Numbered from the stretch's first letter, positions 49,169-59,722 are shown. The stretch is 64,000 nt of DNA from Duganella lactea (GCF_009857505.1 NZ_WWCP01000005.1:124001-188000); one strand, 5' to 3'. Made by a program: numbers and translations. The notes: generated from the sequence alone by a model not told the origin.

Positions 49169-50818
49169 ATGCGCCATACCCTGTTGTTCGCCGCCCTGCT
49201 GGCGGCCCTGCCGGCCCATGCCGACACCATCATCGACCGCGCCAACGGCTACACGCTGAATGGCGCCGGCCAGTTGCAGCGTTTTACTTCGCTGGCCTTT
49301 GATGATCTGGGCCGCATCGTGGCGGTGGGCAGCGAGAAGCAGACGGCGGCCGCGCTGCCGAAGGCGGATCACATCGATGTCCAGGGCCGCACCGTGCTGC
49401 CTGGCCTGATCGACGCCCATGGCCACGTGTTTGAACTGGGTACCATCGCCGCCGGCGTGGAGCTCTATAGCCCCGCCTCGCTCGGCGCGGCGCTGCGCGC
49501 GGTGGCGGACTTCGCCCGGGCCCACCCGAAAAACGCCTGGGTCGTCGGTTTCGGCTGGAACCAGGAGAACTGGAAACTGGGCCGCTTCCCCACCGCCGCC
49601 GAGCTGGATGCGGTGGTCGCCAGCCGTCCGGTGCTGCTGCACCGGGTCGACGGCCACGCGATCTGGGTCAATACCAAGGCGCTGGAGATGGCCGGCGTGA
49701 CGCGCGACACGCAGGACCCGGCCGGCGGCAAGATCGAGCGCGACGCCAGCGGCAAGCCGACCGGGGTGCTGGTCGACGCGGCCATGGAGCTGGTCAACCG
49801 CGTGGTGCCGCTGCCCACGCCGGCCGAGGCGCGCGCCACGCTGGATGTGGCGCTGCAGTCGCTGGCCAAGGTGGGCCTGACCAGCGTGCACGATGCCGGC
49901 ATCAGGGTGGCGCAGGACGATATCTACCGCGACTACGCCGACCACGGCAAGCTGACCACCCGCGTCTACGCGATGATCGGCGACACCACCTCCGACTTCG
50001 ACGAGCTGTCCAAGGACGGTCCGCTGAAGTCCTACGCCAACGATGTCTACGCGCTGGCGGCGGTCAAGCTGTATTCGGACGGCGCCCTGGGCAGCCGTGG
50101 CGCGGCGCTGCTGGCGCCTTACTCGGACATGCCATCGACCAAGGGCCTGCTGTTCTACCCGGACGCGGAAATGCGCGCCAAGATGAACAAGGCGATGAAG
50201 GCCGGTTATCAGGTCAACATCCACGCCATCGGCGACGCCGGCAACCACCAGATTCTGGACGCCTACGCGCAGTTGATCCCGCAGTACAAGAACGCGGCGC
50301 TGCGCCACCGCATCGAGCACGCGCAGGTGGTGACGCCGGAGGACATCCCGCGCTTCAAGCAGTTGAGCATCATCCCGTCGATGCAGCCGACCCACGCCAC
50401 CTCGGACCAGAACATGGCCGAGCAGCGCGTCGGCCATGAGCGCATCAAGGGCGCCTACGCGTGGCGCACCTTCCTCGATCAGGGCTCGAAGATCGCCTGC
50501 GGTTCGGACTTCCCGATCGAGTCGCCGAATCCATTCGAGGGGCTGCACGCGGCGGTCACGCGGCAGAACAACGCCAACGTGCCGCCCGGCGGCTGGTACA
50601 AGAACCAGGCGATGACGCTGACCGAGGCGTTCCGCTGCTTCACGCTGGACGCGGCCTACGCCGCCAATCAGGACAACGTCATCGGCTCGCTGGAAGTGGG
50701 CAAGTGGGCCGACTTCATCGTGGTCGACCGCGATATCTTCAAAATTCCACCGGAGCAACTGGGCAAAACCCAGGTGCTGCAAACCTGGATGGGCGGCAAA
50801 CGCGTGTACAAAAAATAG
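49169..50818 (+). CDS. Exported metal-dependent amidohydrolase (YtcJ-like)
   Basis: A 549-residue protein with a signal peptide (MRHTLLFAALLAALPAHA). The amidohydrolase-3 barrel has DAHGHVFELG as the HxH metal site, IHAIGDAGNHQ and RIEHAQVV as further His ligands and CGSDFPIES as the catalytic Asp. Such YtcJ-like enzymes cleave formamide- or imide-like bonds; none has been tied to histidine use to my knowledge. ATG 49169 is chosen for the GGAG six bases upstream. It ends 13 bases before the hutU promoter, so it is a neighbour rather than a clear member of the hut operon. Confidence 0.85.
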   Translation: MRHTLLFAALLAALPAHADTIIDRANGYTLNGAGQLQRFTSLAFDDLGRIVAVGSEKQTAAALPKADHIDVQGRTVLPGLIDAHGHVFELGTIAAGVELYSPASLGAALRAVADFARAHPKNAWVVGFGWNQENWKLGRFPTAAELDAVVASRPVLLHRVDGHAIWVNTKALEMAGVTRDTQDPAGGKIERDASGKPTGVLVDAAMELVNRVVPLPTPAEARATLDVALQSLAKVGLTSVHDAGIRVAQDDIYRDYADHGKLTTRVYAMIGDTTSDFDELSKDGPLKSYANDVYALAAVKLYSDGALGSRGAALLAPYSDMPSTKGLLFYPDAEMRAKMNKAMKAGYQVNIHAIGDAGNHQILDAYAQLIPQYKNAALRHRIEHAQVVTPEDIPRFKQLSIIPSMQPTHATSDQNMAEQRVGHERIKGAYAWRTFLDQGSKIACGSDFPIESPNPFEGLHAAVTRQNNANVPPGGWYKNQAMTLTEAFRCFTLDAAYAANQDNVIGSLEVGKWADFIVVDRDIFKIPPEQLGKTQVLQTWMGGKRVYKK

Positions 50819-50831
50819 GCAACGCAACGGG

Positions 50832-50860
50832 TTGACTTGGTTGTCTATACAACCTATGCT
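50832..50860 (+). promoter_or_regulatory. hutU promoter with HutC-like operator filling the spacer
   Basis: -35 TTGACT (50832-50837) and -10 TATGCT (50855-50860) are exactly 17 bases apart. Sixteen of those bases are the perfect palindrome GGTTGTCTATACAACC (50839-50854), a TTGT-n4-ACAA type site as used by HutC. Repressor on this site would exclude RNA polymerase. It is 35 bases before the hutU ATG. Confidence 0.8.
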
Positions 50861-50894
50861 GTGATGATTCCAACGCATCGCAGCAGGAGACCCC

Positions 50895-52598
50895 ATGAGC
50901 AGCCAATTCGACAACGACCCGCGTTACGACGCCAGCCGCGACATCCGGGCGCCGCGCGGCCCCGAGCGCACCTGCAAGAGCTGGGGTGCGGAGGCGGCCT
51001 ACCGCATGATCCAGAACAACCTGGACAAGGAAGTGGCGGAGAACCCAAAGCACCTGGTGGTCTACGGCGGCATCGGCCGCGCTGCCCGCGACTGGGCCTG
51101 CTACGACCAGATCCTGGCCTCGCTGCGCGCGCTGGAAGACAATCAAACGCTGTTGATCCAGTCCGGCAAGCCGGTCGGCGTGTTCCAGACCCACGAGGAC
51201 GCGCCGCGCGTGCTGATCGCCAATTCCAACCTGGTGCCGAAGTGGGCCAACTGGGAACATTTCAATGAGCTGGACCGCAAGGGCCTGTTCATGTACGGCC
51301 AGATGACCGCCGGTTCGTGGATTTACATCGGCACGCAGGGCATCGTGCAGGGCACCTTCGAGACCTTCGCCGAGGCGGGCCGCCAGCATTTCGGCGGCGA
51401 CCTGAAAGGCCGCTGGGTGCTGACGGCGGGCCTGGGCGGCATGGGTGGCGCGCAGCCGCTGGCCGCGACCATGGCCGGCGCGGTGTCGCTGACCATCGAG
51501 TGCCAGCAGAGCAGCATCGACTTCCGCCTGCGCACCCGTTACCTCGACAAACAGGCGGCGTCGATCGACGAGGCGCTGGCGATGATTCAACAGCACAAGG
51601 CCAACGGCGAGGCGATTTCCATCGGCCTGCTGGGCAACGCCGCCGATGTGCTGCCGGAGCTGGTGCGCCGCGCCAGGGCCGGCGGCATGGTGCCGGACGT
51701 GGTGACCGACCAGACCTCGGCGCATGACCTGATCAACGGCTATCTGCCGCAGGGCTGGAACGTGGCCGACTGGAAGGCGGCGCAGCAGGACCCGTCGCGC
51801 CACGTGGCACTGAAGGATGCCGCCACCGCCTCGTGCGCGGTGCATGTGCAGGCGATGCTGGACTTCCAGTCGCTGGGCGCCAGGGTGGTCGACTACGGCA
51901 ACAACATCCGCCAGGTGGCGTTCGACCACGGCGTGAAGAACGCCTTCGATTTCCCCGGCTTCGTGCCGGCCTATATTCGCCCGCAGTTCTGCGAGGGCCG
52001 CGGCCCGTTCCGCTGGGTGGCGCTGTCCGGCGACCCGGAAGATATCTACAAGACCGACGCCAAGATCAAGGAACTGTTCCCGCACCACGCGCAGGTGCAC
52101 CGCTGGCTGGACATGGCGCGCGAGCGCATCGCCTTCCAGGGCCTGCCGGCGCGTATCTGCTGGCTGGGTTTGGGCGAGCGTCACATCGCCGGCCTGGCCT
52201 TCAACGAGATGGTGCGCAATGGCGAGCTGAAAGCGCCGATTGTGATCGGCCGCGATCATCTGGACACCGGCTCGGTGGCCAGCCCTAACCGCGAGACCGA
52301 GGCGATGAAGGACGGCACCGACGCTGTCTCCGACTGGCCGCTGCTGAACGCTTTGCTGAATACCGCCGGCGGCGCCACCTGGGTGTCGCTGCACCATGGC
52401 GGCGGCGTGGGCATGGGTTACTCGCAGCACTCCGGTGTGGTGATCGTGGCCGATGGCACCGATGCCGCCGCCAGGCGCCTGGCGCGGGTGCTGGTCAACG
52501 ACAGCGGTTCCGGTGTGATGCGCCATGCCGATGCCGGCTATGAAACCGCGGTCGCCTGCGCCAAGCGCAATGGCCTGAACCTCCCAATGATCAAATGA
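50895..52598 (+). CDS. hutU: Urocanate hydratase
   Basis: HutU adds water to urocanate to form imidazolonepropionate, using NAD+ as a catalytic group. The 567-residue product has the family length, with the N-terminal [15 protein letters not shown], the NAD-binding [12 protein letters not shown], and near the C-terminus the [23 protein letters not shown] stretch (positions about 492-515) that carries conserved active-site residues. The ATG has a GGAG site. It is the first gene of hutUHGFDI and overlaps hutH by four bases (ATGA). Confidence 0.97.
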   Translation: MSSQFDNDPRYDASRDIRAPRGPERTCKSWGAEAAYRMIQNNLDKEVAENPKHLVVYGGIGRAARDWACYDQILASLRALEDNQTLLIQSGKPVGVFQTHEDAPRVLIANSNLVPKWANWEHFNELDRKGLFMYGQMTAGSWIYIGTQGIVQGTFETFAEAGRQHFGGDLKGRWVLTAGLGGMGGAQPLAATMAGAVSLTIECQQSSIDFRLRTRYLDKQAASIDEALAMIQQHKANGEAISIGLLGNAADVLPELVRRARAGGMVPDVVTDQTSAHDLINGYLPQGWNVADWKAAQQDPSRHVALKDAATASCAVHVQAMLDFQSLGARVVDYGNNIRQVAFDHGVKNAFDFPGFVPAYIRPQFCEGRGPFRWVALSGDPEDIYKTDAKIKELFPHHAQVHRWLDMARERIAFQGLPARICWLGLGERHIAGLAFNEMVRNGELKAPIVIGRDHLDTGSVASPNRETEAMKDGTDAVSDWPLLNALLNTAGGATWVSLHHGGGVGMGYSQHSGVVIVADGTDAAARRLARVLVNDSGSGVMRHADAGYETAVACAKRNGLNLPMIK

Positions 52599-54145
52599 GT
52601 TTGCATATGAACCTGATTCTGAAACCGGGCGCGATGACGCTCGCCGAACTGCGCGCCGTATGGAGCGCCGCCGTGCCGCTGTCGCTGGCGCCGGAAGCCT
52701 ATCCGGACATCGAAGCCTCGGCCGCCGCCGTGCGCGCCATTGTCGCCAAGGGCGACGCCGCCTATGGCATCAACACCGGTTTCGGCCTGCTGGCCAAGAC
52801 CCGCATCCCGGACGACAAGCTGGAACAGCTGCAGCGCAACCTGATCCTGTCGCATTCGGTGGGCACCGGTGAGCTGATGTCGGACGCCGTCTGCCGCCTG
52901 ATCATGCTGATGAAGATCGGCAGCCTGGCGCGCGGCTACTCGGGCGTGCGCCCGCTGATCATCGACACGCTGATCAAGTTGTACAACGCCGGCATCATGC
53001 CGGCCATTCCGGCCAAGGGCTCGGTGGGCGCCTCGGGCGACCTGGCGCCGTTGTCGCACATGACGCTGGCGATGCTGGGTGTGGGCCAGGTGCGCGTCAA
53101 CGGCGTGCCGCAGGAGGCCGGCGCCGCGCTCAAAGCCGCCGGCATCGAGCCGGTGGCGCTGGCCGCGAAAGAGGGCCTGGCGCTGATCAACGGCACCCAG
53201 GTGTCGACCGCGCTGGCGCTGCATGGCCTGTTCATGGCCGAGCGTCTGCTGGAGGCCGGCATGGTGGCCGGCGCGCTGTCGCTGGACGCGGCCAAAGGTT
53301 CCGATTCGCCGTTCGACGCGCGCGTGCACGAGGTGCGCGGCCAGCCGGGCCAGATCGCCGCCGCGTCGATTTATCGTCAGCTGGTGTCCGATAGCGCGAT
53401 CCGCGCCTCGCATCTGGTGGGCGATGAGCGCGTGCAGGACCCGTACTGCCTGCGCTGCCAGCCGCAAGTCATGGGCGCGTGCTGGGATCTGATCAACAAC
53501 GCGGCGCGCACGCTGCTGATCGAGGCCAACGCGGTGACCGACAATCCGCTGTTGTTCAAGAACGGCGAGCTGTCGGTGGTGGTCTCGGGCGGTAACTTCC
53601 ACGCCGAGCCGGTGGCCTTCGCCGCCGACACGCTGGCGCTGGCGATCGCGGAAATCGGCTCGATCTCGGAGCGCCGCGTGTCGCTGCTGATCGACGCCAC
53701 CTTGTCCGGCCTGCCGCCGTTCCTGGTGCGCGATCCGGGCGTCAATTCCGGCTTCATGATCGCCCACGTCACCGCCGCCGCGCTGGCGTCGGAGAACAAG
53801 TCGATCGCGCATCCGGGCAGCGTGGACACCATTCCGACGTCGGCCAATCAGGAAGACCATGTGAGCATGGCCACCTACGCCGCGCGGCGCCTGGACGACA
53901 TGGCGCAGAATACGGCGGTGATCGTTGGCATCGAGCTGCTGGCGGCGGCGCAGGGGATCGATTTCCATCGTCCGCTGACTACCTCGCCGCATCTGGAACA
54001 CGTGCATCAGCAGCTGCGCGCCAGGGTGCCGTTCTACGAAGAGGACCGCTTCTTCGCGCCGGACATCGAGGCGGCCAAGGGCATGGTGATGCGCGGCGAG
54101 TTGAGCGCGTCGTGCAAGGAGCTGTTCACGGCGTTGCATCCGTAA
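52595..54145 (+). CDS. hutH: Histidine ammonia-lyase
   Basis: HutH removes ammonia from L-histidine to give urocanate. The 516-residue protein has the self-forming MIO cofactor triad Ala-Ser-Gly in [15 protein letters not shown], the N-terminal [10 protein letters not shown] loop with the catalytic Tyr, and [14 protein letters not shown] near the C-terminus. The ATG at 52595 overlaps the hutU stop; a second ATG at 52607 is possible. Placement of hutH after hutU is usual in proteobacteria. Confidence 0.97.
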   Translation: MSLHMNLILKPGAMTLAELRAVWSAAVPLSLAPEAYPDIEASAAAVRAIVAKGDAAYGINTGFGLLAKTRIPDDKLEQLQRNLILSHSVGTGELMSDAVCRLIMLMKIGSLARGYSGVRPLIIDTLIKLYNAGIMPAIPAKGSVGASGDLAPLSHMTLAMLGVGQVRVNGVPQEAGAALKAAGIEPVALAAKEGLALINGTQVSTALALHGLFMAERLLEAGMVAGALSLDAAKGSDSPFDARVHEVRGQPGQIAAASIYRQLVSDSAIRASHLVGDERVQDPYCLRCQPQVMGACWDLINNAARTLLIEANAVTDNPLLFKNGELSVVVSGGNFHAEPVAFAADTLALAIAEIGSISERRVSLLIDATLSGLPPFLVRDPGVNSGFMIAHVTAAALASENKSIAHPGSVDTIPTSANQEDHVSMATYAARRLDDMAQNTAVIVGIELLAAAQGIDFHRPLTTSPHLEHVHQQLRARVPFYEEDRFFAPDIEAAKGMVMRGELSASCKELFTALHP

Positions 54146-54156
54146 GGAGAACCGGC

Positions 54157-54939
54157 ATGGATTATCAGTTCAAAGCAGGCAGCATTCCCTTGCTGGTGTC
54201 CATGCCGCATGTGGGCACCGATATTCCCGACGAGGTGCTGGCGGCGATGACGCCGGCCGCCGTCGACAGGCAGGACACCGATTGGCATCTGGTACGGCTG
54301 TATGATTTTTTGGCGGAGATGGGGGCGTCCACCTTGTCGGCGCGCTGGTCGCGCTATGTGATCGACCTGAATCGTCCGCCGGAGAACACCAATCTGTATC
54401 CTGGCCAGGATACGACGGGCCTGTGCCCGGTCGATACCTTTCATCGCGAGCCGCTCTACCTTGACGGTTGCACGCCGGATGAGGCGGAGGTGCGGCGCCG
54501 TCTGCAGGCGTACTGGAAGCCGTATCACGAGCAGCTGCGCGCGGAGCTGGACCGCCTGCTGGCGCTGCACGGCCGCGTGGTGCTGTGGGATGCGCATTCG
54601 ATCGCGTCGCATGTGCCGCGCTTCTTCGAGGGCAAGCTGCCCGACCTGAACTTCGGCACGGCGGACGGCAAGAGCTGCGCGCCCGGCCTCACCGAGGCGG
54701 TGGTGGCGCGGGTGGATGGCGGCTACACGGTTGCCGTCAACGGCCGCTTCAAGGGCGGCCATATCACACGCTTTTATGGCGCGCCGGCACGCGGTGTGCA
54801 CGCGATTCAGCTGGAGATGTGCCAGTCCACTTATATGGATGAAGCGGCGCCGTATGGCTATCGCAGCGACCTGGCCGCGCAGGTGCGGCAGCCGTTGCGC
54901 GCAATGATGCAGGCCGCCGCCGACTGGGTGCGGGCATGA
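54157..54939 (+). CDS. hutG: N-formylglutamate deformylase
   Basis: HutG cleaves N-formylglutamate to glutamate and formate, the last step of the five-step histidine route. The 260-residue product belongs to the N-formylglutamate amidohydrolase family: PHVGTDIP near the start, the RYVIDLNRPPEN segment, DAHSIASH with metal-binding residues, GGHITRFYG and QLEMCQSTYMDE. The ATG at 54157 has AAGGAG eight bases upstream; the frame opens earlier inside hutH but without a start signal. It overlaps hutF by four bases. Confidence 0.95.
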   Translation: MDYQFKAGSIPLLVSMPHVGTDIPDEVLAAMTPAAVDRQDTDWHLVRLYDFLAEMGASTLSARWSRYVIDLNRPPENTNLYPGQDTTGLCPVDTFHREPLYLDGCTPDEAEVRRRLQAYWKPYHEQLRAELDRLLALHGRVVLWDAHSIASHVPRFFEGKLPDLNFGTADGKSCAPGLTEAVVARVDGGYTVAVNGRFKGGHITRFYGAPARGVHAIQLEMCQSTYMDEAAPYGYRSDLAAQVRQPLRAMMQAAADWVRA

Positions 54940-56297
54940 GCCAGCTGTTTGCGCGCCACGCGCTGCTGCCCGATGGCTGGGTCAAGAATGTGCTGATCGA
55001 ATGGGATGCCGCTGGCGCCATCACGGCGGTGACGGCGGGCGCCGAGGGGCGGGGCGTGGAGGCGGTCGAGTATGCGCTGCCGGGCATGATCAACCTGCAC
55101 TCGCACAGCTTCCAGCGCGCACTGGGCGGCCGCACCGAGAAGGCCGGCGACAGCAAAGATAGTTTCTGGACCTGGCGCGACCTGATGTACCGCTTCGCGC
55201 GCAACATCACGCCCGAGCATATCGAGGCCATTGCCGCGCAGCTGTTCAGCGAATGCCTGCGTCATGGCTACACCTCGCTGTGCGAGTTCCACTATGTGCA
55301 GCGGGCGCCGGACGGCGCCATGTACCCGCGTCCGGCGGAAACGGCGGAGCGCGTGATTGCCGCCGCACGGTTGGCCGGAATCGGCGTGACCATGCTGCCG
55401 GTGTTGTATAGTTATTCCGGCTTTGGCGAATTGGCGCTGAAACCGGAACAGCGGCGCTTCAAGACCGATGCCCAGGATGTGTTGCGCATCGTGGAATCGC
55501 TGGAACCGCGGCGCGATGCGCAGGTCGAGGTCGGCGTGGCGCCGCATTCGCTGCGCGCGGCGTCGGTGGCGCAGATCGGCGAAGTGCTGGTGACGCTGCC
55601 GAAGGCGCGCCCGGTGCATATCCATATCGCCGAGCAGCAGGGCGAGGTGCGGCAGTCACTGGACTGGAGCGGACGCCGGCCGGTGCAATGGCTGCTGGAG
55701 AAGCTGGACGTGGACCGGCGCTGGTGCCTGATCCACGCCACGCATCTGGTGGAGGATGAAGTCAGCGGCATCGCGCACAGCGGAGCGGTGGCGGGTTTGT
55801 GCCCGACCACGGAGGCGAATCTCGGCGACGGCCTGTTCCCGCTGGAGAGCTTCCTGGCGCAGGGCGGCCGCTTCGGCATCGGCAGCGACAGCCATGTGTC
55901 GCAAAGCGCTGTCGAGGAACTGCGCTGGCTGGAATATGGTCAGCGCCTGCTGCATCAGCGCCGCAATATCGCGGTGTCCGATGGCGAGCGCAATGTGGCG
56001 GACTTCCTGTGGCAGGGCGCCTTGCGCGGCGGCGCCCAGGCGGCTGGACGGCCGGTGGGCGCGCTGGCGCCGGGCCATCGCGCCGACATCGTGGTATTGG
56101 ACGACGCGCATCCGAATATGTTTGGGTTGGCGCTGGACGAAGTGCTCGGCAGCTTCGTCTTCAGCGGCAACGACAATCTGGTCAAGGACGTCATGGTCGG
56201 TGGCCAGTGGGTAGTGCGCAATCAGCAGCACGTGGCGCAGCAGGCGATCGCTGCGCGCTTCAAGCAGACCTTGGCCGAACTGAGGGAGTTCCGATGA
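54936..56297 (+). CDS. hutF: Formimidoylglutamate deiminase
   Basis: HutF turns N-formimino-L-glutamate into N-formylglutamate and ammonia. The 453-residue amidohydrolase has LPGMINLHSHSFQRALGGR with the HxH metal site, CEFHYVQ, HIHIAEQQGEV with the Glu and His ligands, and GIGSDSHVSQSAVEELRWLEYGQRL with the catalytic Asp and the substrate-binding tail that marks HutF. Having both hutF and hutG shows that this organism uses the formylglutamate branch, not the one-step HutG formiminoglutamase. ATGA overlaps link it to both neighbours. Confidence 0.96.
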   Translation: MSQLFARHALLPDGWVKNVLIEWDAAGAITAVTAGAEGRGVEAVEYALPGMINLHSHSFQRALGGRTEKAGDSKDSFWTWRDLMYRFARNITPEHIEAIAAQLFSECLRHGYTSLCEFHYVQRAPDGAMYPRPAETAERVIAAARLAGIGVTMLPVLYSYSGFGELALKPEQRRFKTDAQDVLRIVESLEPRRDAQVEVGVAPHSLRAASVAQIGEVLVTLPKARPVHIHIAEQQGEVRQSLDWSGRRPVQWLLEKLDVDRRWCLIHATHLVEDEVSGIAHSGAVAGLCPTTEANLGDGLFPLESFLAQGGRFGIGSDSHVSQSAVEELRWLEYGQRLLHQRRNIAVSDGERNVADFLWQGALRGGAQAAGRPVGALAPGHRADIVVLDDAHPNMFGLALDEVLGSFVFSGNDNLVKDVMVGGQWVVRNQQHVAQQAIAARFKQTLAELREFR

Positions 56298-56869
56298 CCC
56301 AGCTGATCCAGTATGCAAGCCTGCGCGCCGCGCCATGGAAAAACGGCGGCGGCAGCACCACCGAAATCGCCGTCTCGCCGGCCGGCGCGACATTCGACGA
56401 TTTCGACTGGCGCGTAAGCCTCGCCACCATCGCGCAGGATGGCCCGTTCTCCATCTTCCCCGGCATCGACCGTTCGCTGGCGCTGGTCGACGGCGACGGC
56501 GTGCTGCTGGACTTCGGCGACGAGCGCTTTGTGCTCAGCCCCAGCGAGCCGCTGATTGAATTCTCCGGCGAGGATGCGGTGCACGCCACCGTCACCGGCC
56601 TGCACACCACCGATTTCAATGTGATGACGCGGCGCGGCCAATGCCGCCACCGGCTCGAACTGCTGGTGGTGACGGGCACGCAAACGCTCAAGCGCCGCGG
56701 CGGCGCCACGCTGCTGTTCCTGGCCGAGGGCGAGAGCCTGACGCTGGGCAGCGCGCGCGAACGCATCGCCATGGTCCGTTACGATACGGTGGTCATGGAA
56801 GCGGACGAGGACTGGACGCTGGAAGCGCAGCAGGCCACCGTGCTGGTGGCCGATATCATCCGTAACTAA
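56294..56869 (+). CDS. hutD: HutD-family cupin protein
   Basis: A 191-residue protein of the HutD family, cupin-like proteins found in hut operons. The N-terminal APWKNGGGSTTEIAVSP and the FDWRVSLATIAQDGPFS and GIDRSLALVDGDGV segments are characteristic. Work in Pseudomonas suggests that HutD restrains hut expression, perhaps by binding urocanate or formylglutamate, but it is not an enzyme of the pathway. Its ATG overlaps the hutF stop and hutI follows after 26 bases. Confidence 0.93.
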   Translation: MTQLIQYASLRAAPWKNGGGSTTEIAVSPAGATFDDFDWRVSLATIAQDGPFSIFPGIDRSLALVDGDGVLLDFGDERFVLSPSEPLIEFSGEDAVHATVTGLHTTDFNVMTRRGQCRHRLELLVVTGTQTLKRRGGATLLFLAEGESLTLGSARERIAMVRYDTVVMEADEDWTLEAQQATVLVADIIRN

Positions 56870-56895
56870 GCATCCGCAATTAAGAGAGCAAAAGC

Positions 56896-58107
56896 ATGTG
56901 GGACGTGTTGTTTACGAATGTCCATCTGGCCACCATGGTGGATGGCTATGGCGAGGTGCGCGACGCCGCCATCGCGGTCAAGGATGGCCGCATTGCGTGG
57001 CTCGGACCACAGGCGGCCTTGCCGCAAGGCGCGCAGGCGGTCACGGTGCACGACGGTGGCGGCAGCTGGCTGACGCCGGGACTGATCGACTGCCACACCC
57101 ACATCGTCCACGCCGGCAACCGTAGCGATGAATTCGAGGCGCGTCTGAACGGCGCCACCTATGAGGATATCGCCCGCGCCGGCGGCGGCATCATGTCCAC
57201 CGTGCGCGCCACGCGCGCGGCCTCCGAGGATGAACTGCTGCGACTAAGCCTGCCGCGCGTATTGAGCTTGCTGGCGGAAGGCGTGACCACGCTGGAGATC
57301 AAGTCCGGCTACGGTCTGACGCGCGCCTCCGAGGCCAATATGCTGCGCGCGGCGCGCCGCATCGGCCGCGAATTGCCGGTGCAGGTGGTGACCACGTTCC
57401 TGGGCGCGCACGCGCTGCCGCCGGAATTCGCCGGCCGCGCCGACGACTACATCGAGGAAGTTTGCGCGATGATCGCGCCGCTGGCCGCCGAAGGGCTGGT
57501 CGACGCGGTGGACGCCTTCTGCGAGCGGATCGGTTTTTCGCGCGAGCAGACGGAGCGCGTGTTCAAGGCCGCGCAGGCGCAAGGCTTGCCGGTGAAGCTG
57601 CACGCGGAGCAGTTGTCCGACCAGCACGGCGCGGAATTGACGGCGCGTTACAAGGGCTTGTCGGCCGACCATCTGGAACATCTGACGCCGGCCGGCGTCG
57701 CGGCCATGGCCGCCGCCGGCACGGTGGCGGTGCTGCTGCCCGGCGCCTACTACTTCCTGCGCGATACCACGCCGCCACCGGTGGCGGCGCTGCGCGAGGC
57801 CGGCGTGCCGATGGCCGTGTCGACCGACTGCAATCCCGGCACCTCGCCGATGACCTCCTTGCTGCTGGCGATGAACATGGCCTGTACGCTGTGGCGCCTG
57901 ACGCCGCGGGAGGCGCTGGCCGGCGTGACGACGCACGCGGCGCGCGCGCTTGGGCTGTGCGAGCAGGTCGGCAGCCTGGAGCTGGGCAAGCGTGCCGACT
58001 TCGCGCTGTGGCGCATCGCCCGTCCGGCCGACCTGTCGTATGCCATCGGCCTGAATCCGTGCCGTGGCGTCGTCAATGCGGGCAAACTGCGTTCACCGCT
58101 GCTGTAA
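56896..58107 (+). CDS. hutI: Imidazolonepropionase
   Basis: HutI hydrolyses 4-imidazolone-5-propionate to N-formimino-L-glutamate. The 403-residue amidohydrolase has [20 protein letters not shown] with the HxH metal ligands and family signature, [23 protein letters not shown] with the His and Glu pair, and [14 protein letters not shown] with the metal-binding Asp and substrate loop. The start is the ATG 26 bases after hutD. It ends the hut operon: hutU-H-G-F-D-I encodes every step from histidine to glutamate. No histidine permease gene is in the cluster. Confidence 0.97.
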   Translation: MWDVLFTNVHLATMVDGYGEVRDAAIAVKDGRIAWLGPQAALPQGAQAVTVHDGGGSWLTPGLIDCHTHIVHAGNRSDEFEARLNGATYEDIARAGGGIMSTVRATRAASEDELLRLSLPRVLSLLAEGVTTLEIKSGYGLTRASEANMLRAARRIGRELPVQVVTTFLGAHALPPEFAGRADDYIEEVCAMIAPLAAEGLVDAVDAFCERIGFSREQTERVFKAAQAQGLPVKLHAEQLSDQHGAELTARYKGLSADHLEHLTPAGVAAMAAAGTVAVLLPGAYYFLRDTTPPPVAALREAGVPMAVSTDCNPGTSPMTSLLLAMNMACTLWRLTPREALAGVTTHAARALGLCEQVGSLELGKRADFALWRIARPADLSYAIGLNPCRGVVNAGKLRSPLL

Positions 58108-58171
58108 AAATCATCGCCGTGTGGGCTTTCGGTTACAGTAGCCGGATGTCATCCAGTGAAGCGGGAGATCC

Positions 58172-59722
58172 ATGCGGGTTTTGAATTTGATGCGCGTCGC
58201 CGTGTTGGCGCTGCTGTGCGCCGGGACGTCGGCGGCGTCGGCGACGGATACGCTGCACATCGGCTCGAAGCGGTTTGCCGAGTCCTATATTCTGGGCGAG
58301 ATGCTGAGGCAGGTGGCGCAGCCGCATGCGCAGGTCGAGCATCTGCAAGGGCTGGGCAATACGGCGATTGTGCTGGCGGCGTTGCAGGCAGGGCGCATCG
58401 ACGTCTATCCCGAGTATGTGGGGACCATCGATCTGGAGATCCTCAAGCACGCGCAGCCGAGCTCCATGGCGCAGATCCGCAAGGAGCTGGCGGCGATGGG
58501 GCTGGGTGTGGCGGTGCCGCTGGGCTTTAACAATACCTATGCGCTGGCGGTGCGCGGCGCGGCGGACGCGCCGCGCAAACTGAGCGAGCTGGCGGGGCGC
58601 GATCTGAAATTCGGGCTGTCGCACGAGTTTATCGGACGCGGTGACGGCTGGCAGGGATTGGCGCGGCGCTATGGTCTGAAGCAGCGGCCGGAAGGGCTGG
58701 ATCACGGCATCGCCTACGAGGCCTTGAAGCGCAAGCAGGTGGACGTGATCGATGTGTACTCGACCGAGGCGCGCATCGGTCAGTATGGCTTGCGGGTGCT
58801 GCAGGATGACCGCGCATACTTCCCGCGCTACGACGCGGTGCTGCTGTATCGGCTGGACGCGGCGCGACGTTTTCCGGCGGCGTGGAAAGCGATCGGGCAG
58901 CTTGAGGGCCGCATCAGCGAGCGGGATATGATCGCGATGAACGCGGCGGCCGAAATCGGTGGCCACAGCTTTGAGCGTGTGGCGCGCGACTGGCTGGCGG
59001 CGCATCCGCTGCCGGGCGGAGGCACGGCGGTCGCACCGTCCACCGCAAGTTCGTCCGTCATGGCGACGGCGGCGCGGGCCGGCCTGCTGGCGAAAATCTT
59101 CGACCAAAACCTGTGGCGGCTCACGCGGCAGCATTTGACGCTGGTGCTGGTGGCGGTCGCGCTGGCGTGCGCGCTTGGCGTTCCGTTGGGCGTGTTGGCG
59201 GCCACCGTTCCGCGTTTGCAGCAACCAGTGCTGGCGCTGACCGGCATTCTGCAAACCATTCCCTCGCTGGCCTTGCTGGCGTTGTTAATCCCTATGCTTG
59301 GCACCATCGGCACCGCGCCGGCATTGGTGGCGCTGGTGGTGTACGCGTTGCTGCCCATCGTCCGCAACACCTGCACCGGCGTGCTGCAAGTCCCGCCGGG
59401 GCTGAAGCTGGCGGCAAAAGCGCTCGGTCTGCGGCCGATGCAAAGCCTGATCCACATCGAATTGCCGCTGGCGTTGCCGGTCATCCTGGCCGGCGTGAAA
59501 ACTGCGGCGGTGCTGAGCGTCGGCACCGCCACCATCGCCGCCTTCATCGGCGCCGGCGGCTACGGCGAGCGCATTACCATCGGTCTGGCATTGAACGACA
59601 ACGACATGCTGCTGGCCGGCGCCATCCCCGCCGTCACATTGGCGCTGCTGACGCAAGCCCTGTTCGAGTTGCTCGAACGCATGGTGATTAACAGACAGCG
59701 GCTTTCTGTAAAGTCGCCGTAA
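58172..59722 (+). CDS. Substrate-binding/permease fusion of an osmoprotectant-type ABC importer
   Basis: A 516-residue fusion. Signal peptide (about residues 1-24), an OpuAC-type substrate-binding domain (25-280: IGSKRFAESYILGEML, EYVGTIDLEIL, VDVIDVYSTEA) and a permease of about five helices (310-510) with the EAA-type loop AAKALGLRPMQSLIHIELPLALPVILAG. This family takes up betaine, choline, carnitine or ergothioneine-like compounds. The order SBP first, permease last is one known form. No ATPase gene is next to it, so the ATPase must be supplied in trans. It lies 64 bases past hutI with its own GGGAG site, and could by position be a hut-linked importer (for example of a betaine or thiol-histidine), which is speculation. 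Confidence 0.86.
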   Translation: MRVLNLMRVAVLALLCAGTSAASATDTLHIGSKRFAESYILGEMLRQVAQPHAQVEHLQGLGNTAIVLAALQAGRIDVYPEYVGTIDLEILKHAQPSSMAQIRKELAAMGLGVAVPLGFNNTYALAVRGAADAPRKLSELAGRDLKFGLSHEFIGRGDGWQGLARRYGLKQRPEGLDHGIAYEALKRKQVDVIDVYSTEARIGQYGLRVLQDDRAYFPRYDAVLLYRLDAARRFPAAWKAIGQLEGRISERDMIAMNAAAEIGGHSFERVARDWLAAHPLPGGGTAVAPSTASSSVMATAARAGLLAKIFDQNLWRLTRQHLTLVLVAVALACALGVPLGVLAATVPRLQQPVLALTGILQTIPSLALLALLIPMLGTIGTAPALVALVVYALLPIVRNTCTGVLQVPPGLKLAAKALGLRPMQSLIHIELPLALPVILAGVKTAAVLSVGTATIAAFIGAGGYGERITIGLALNDNDMLLAGAIPAVTLALLTQALFELLERMVINRQRLSVKSP

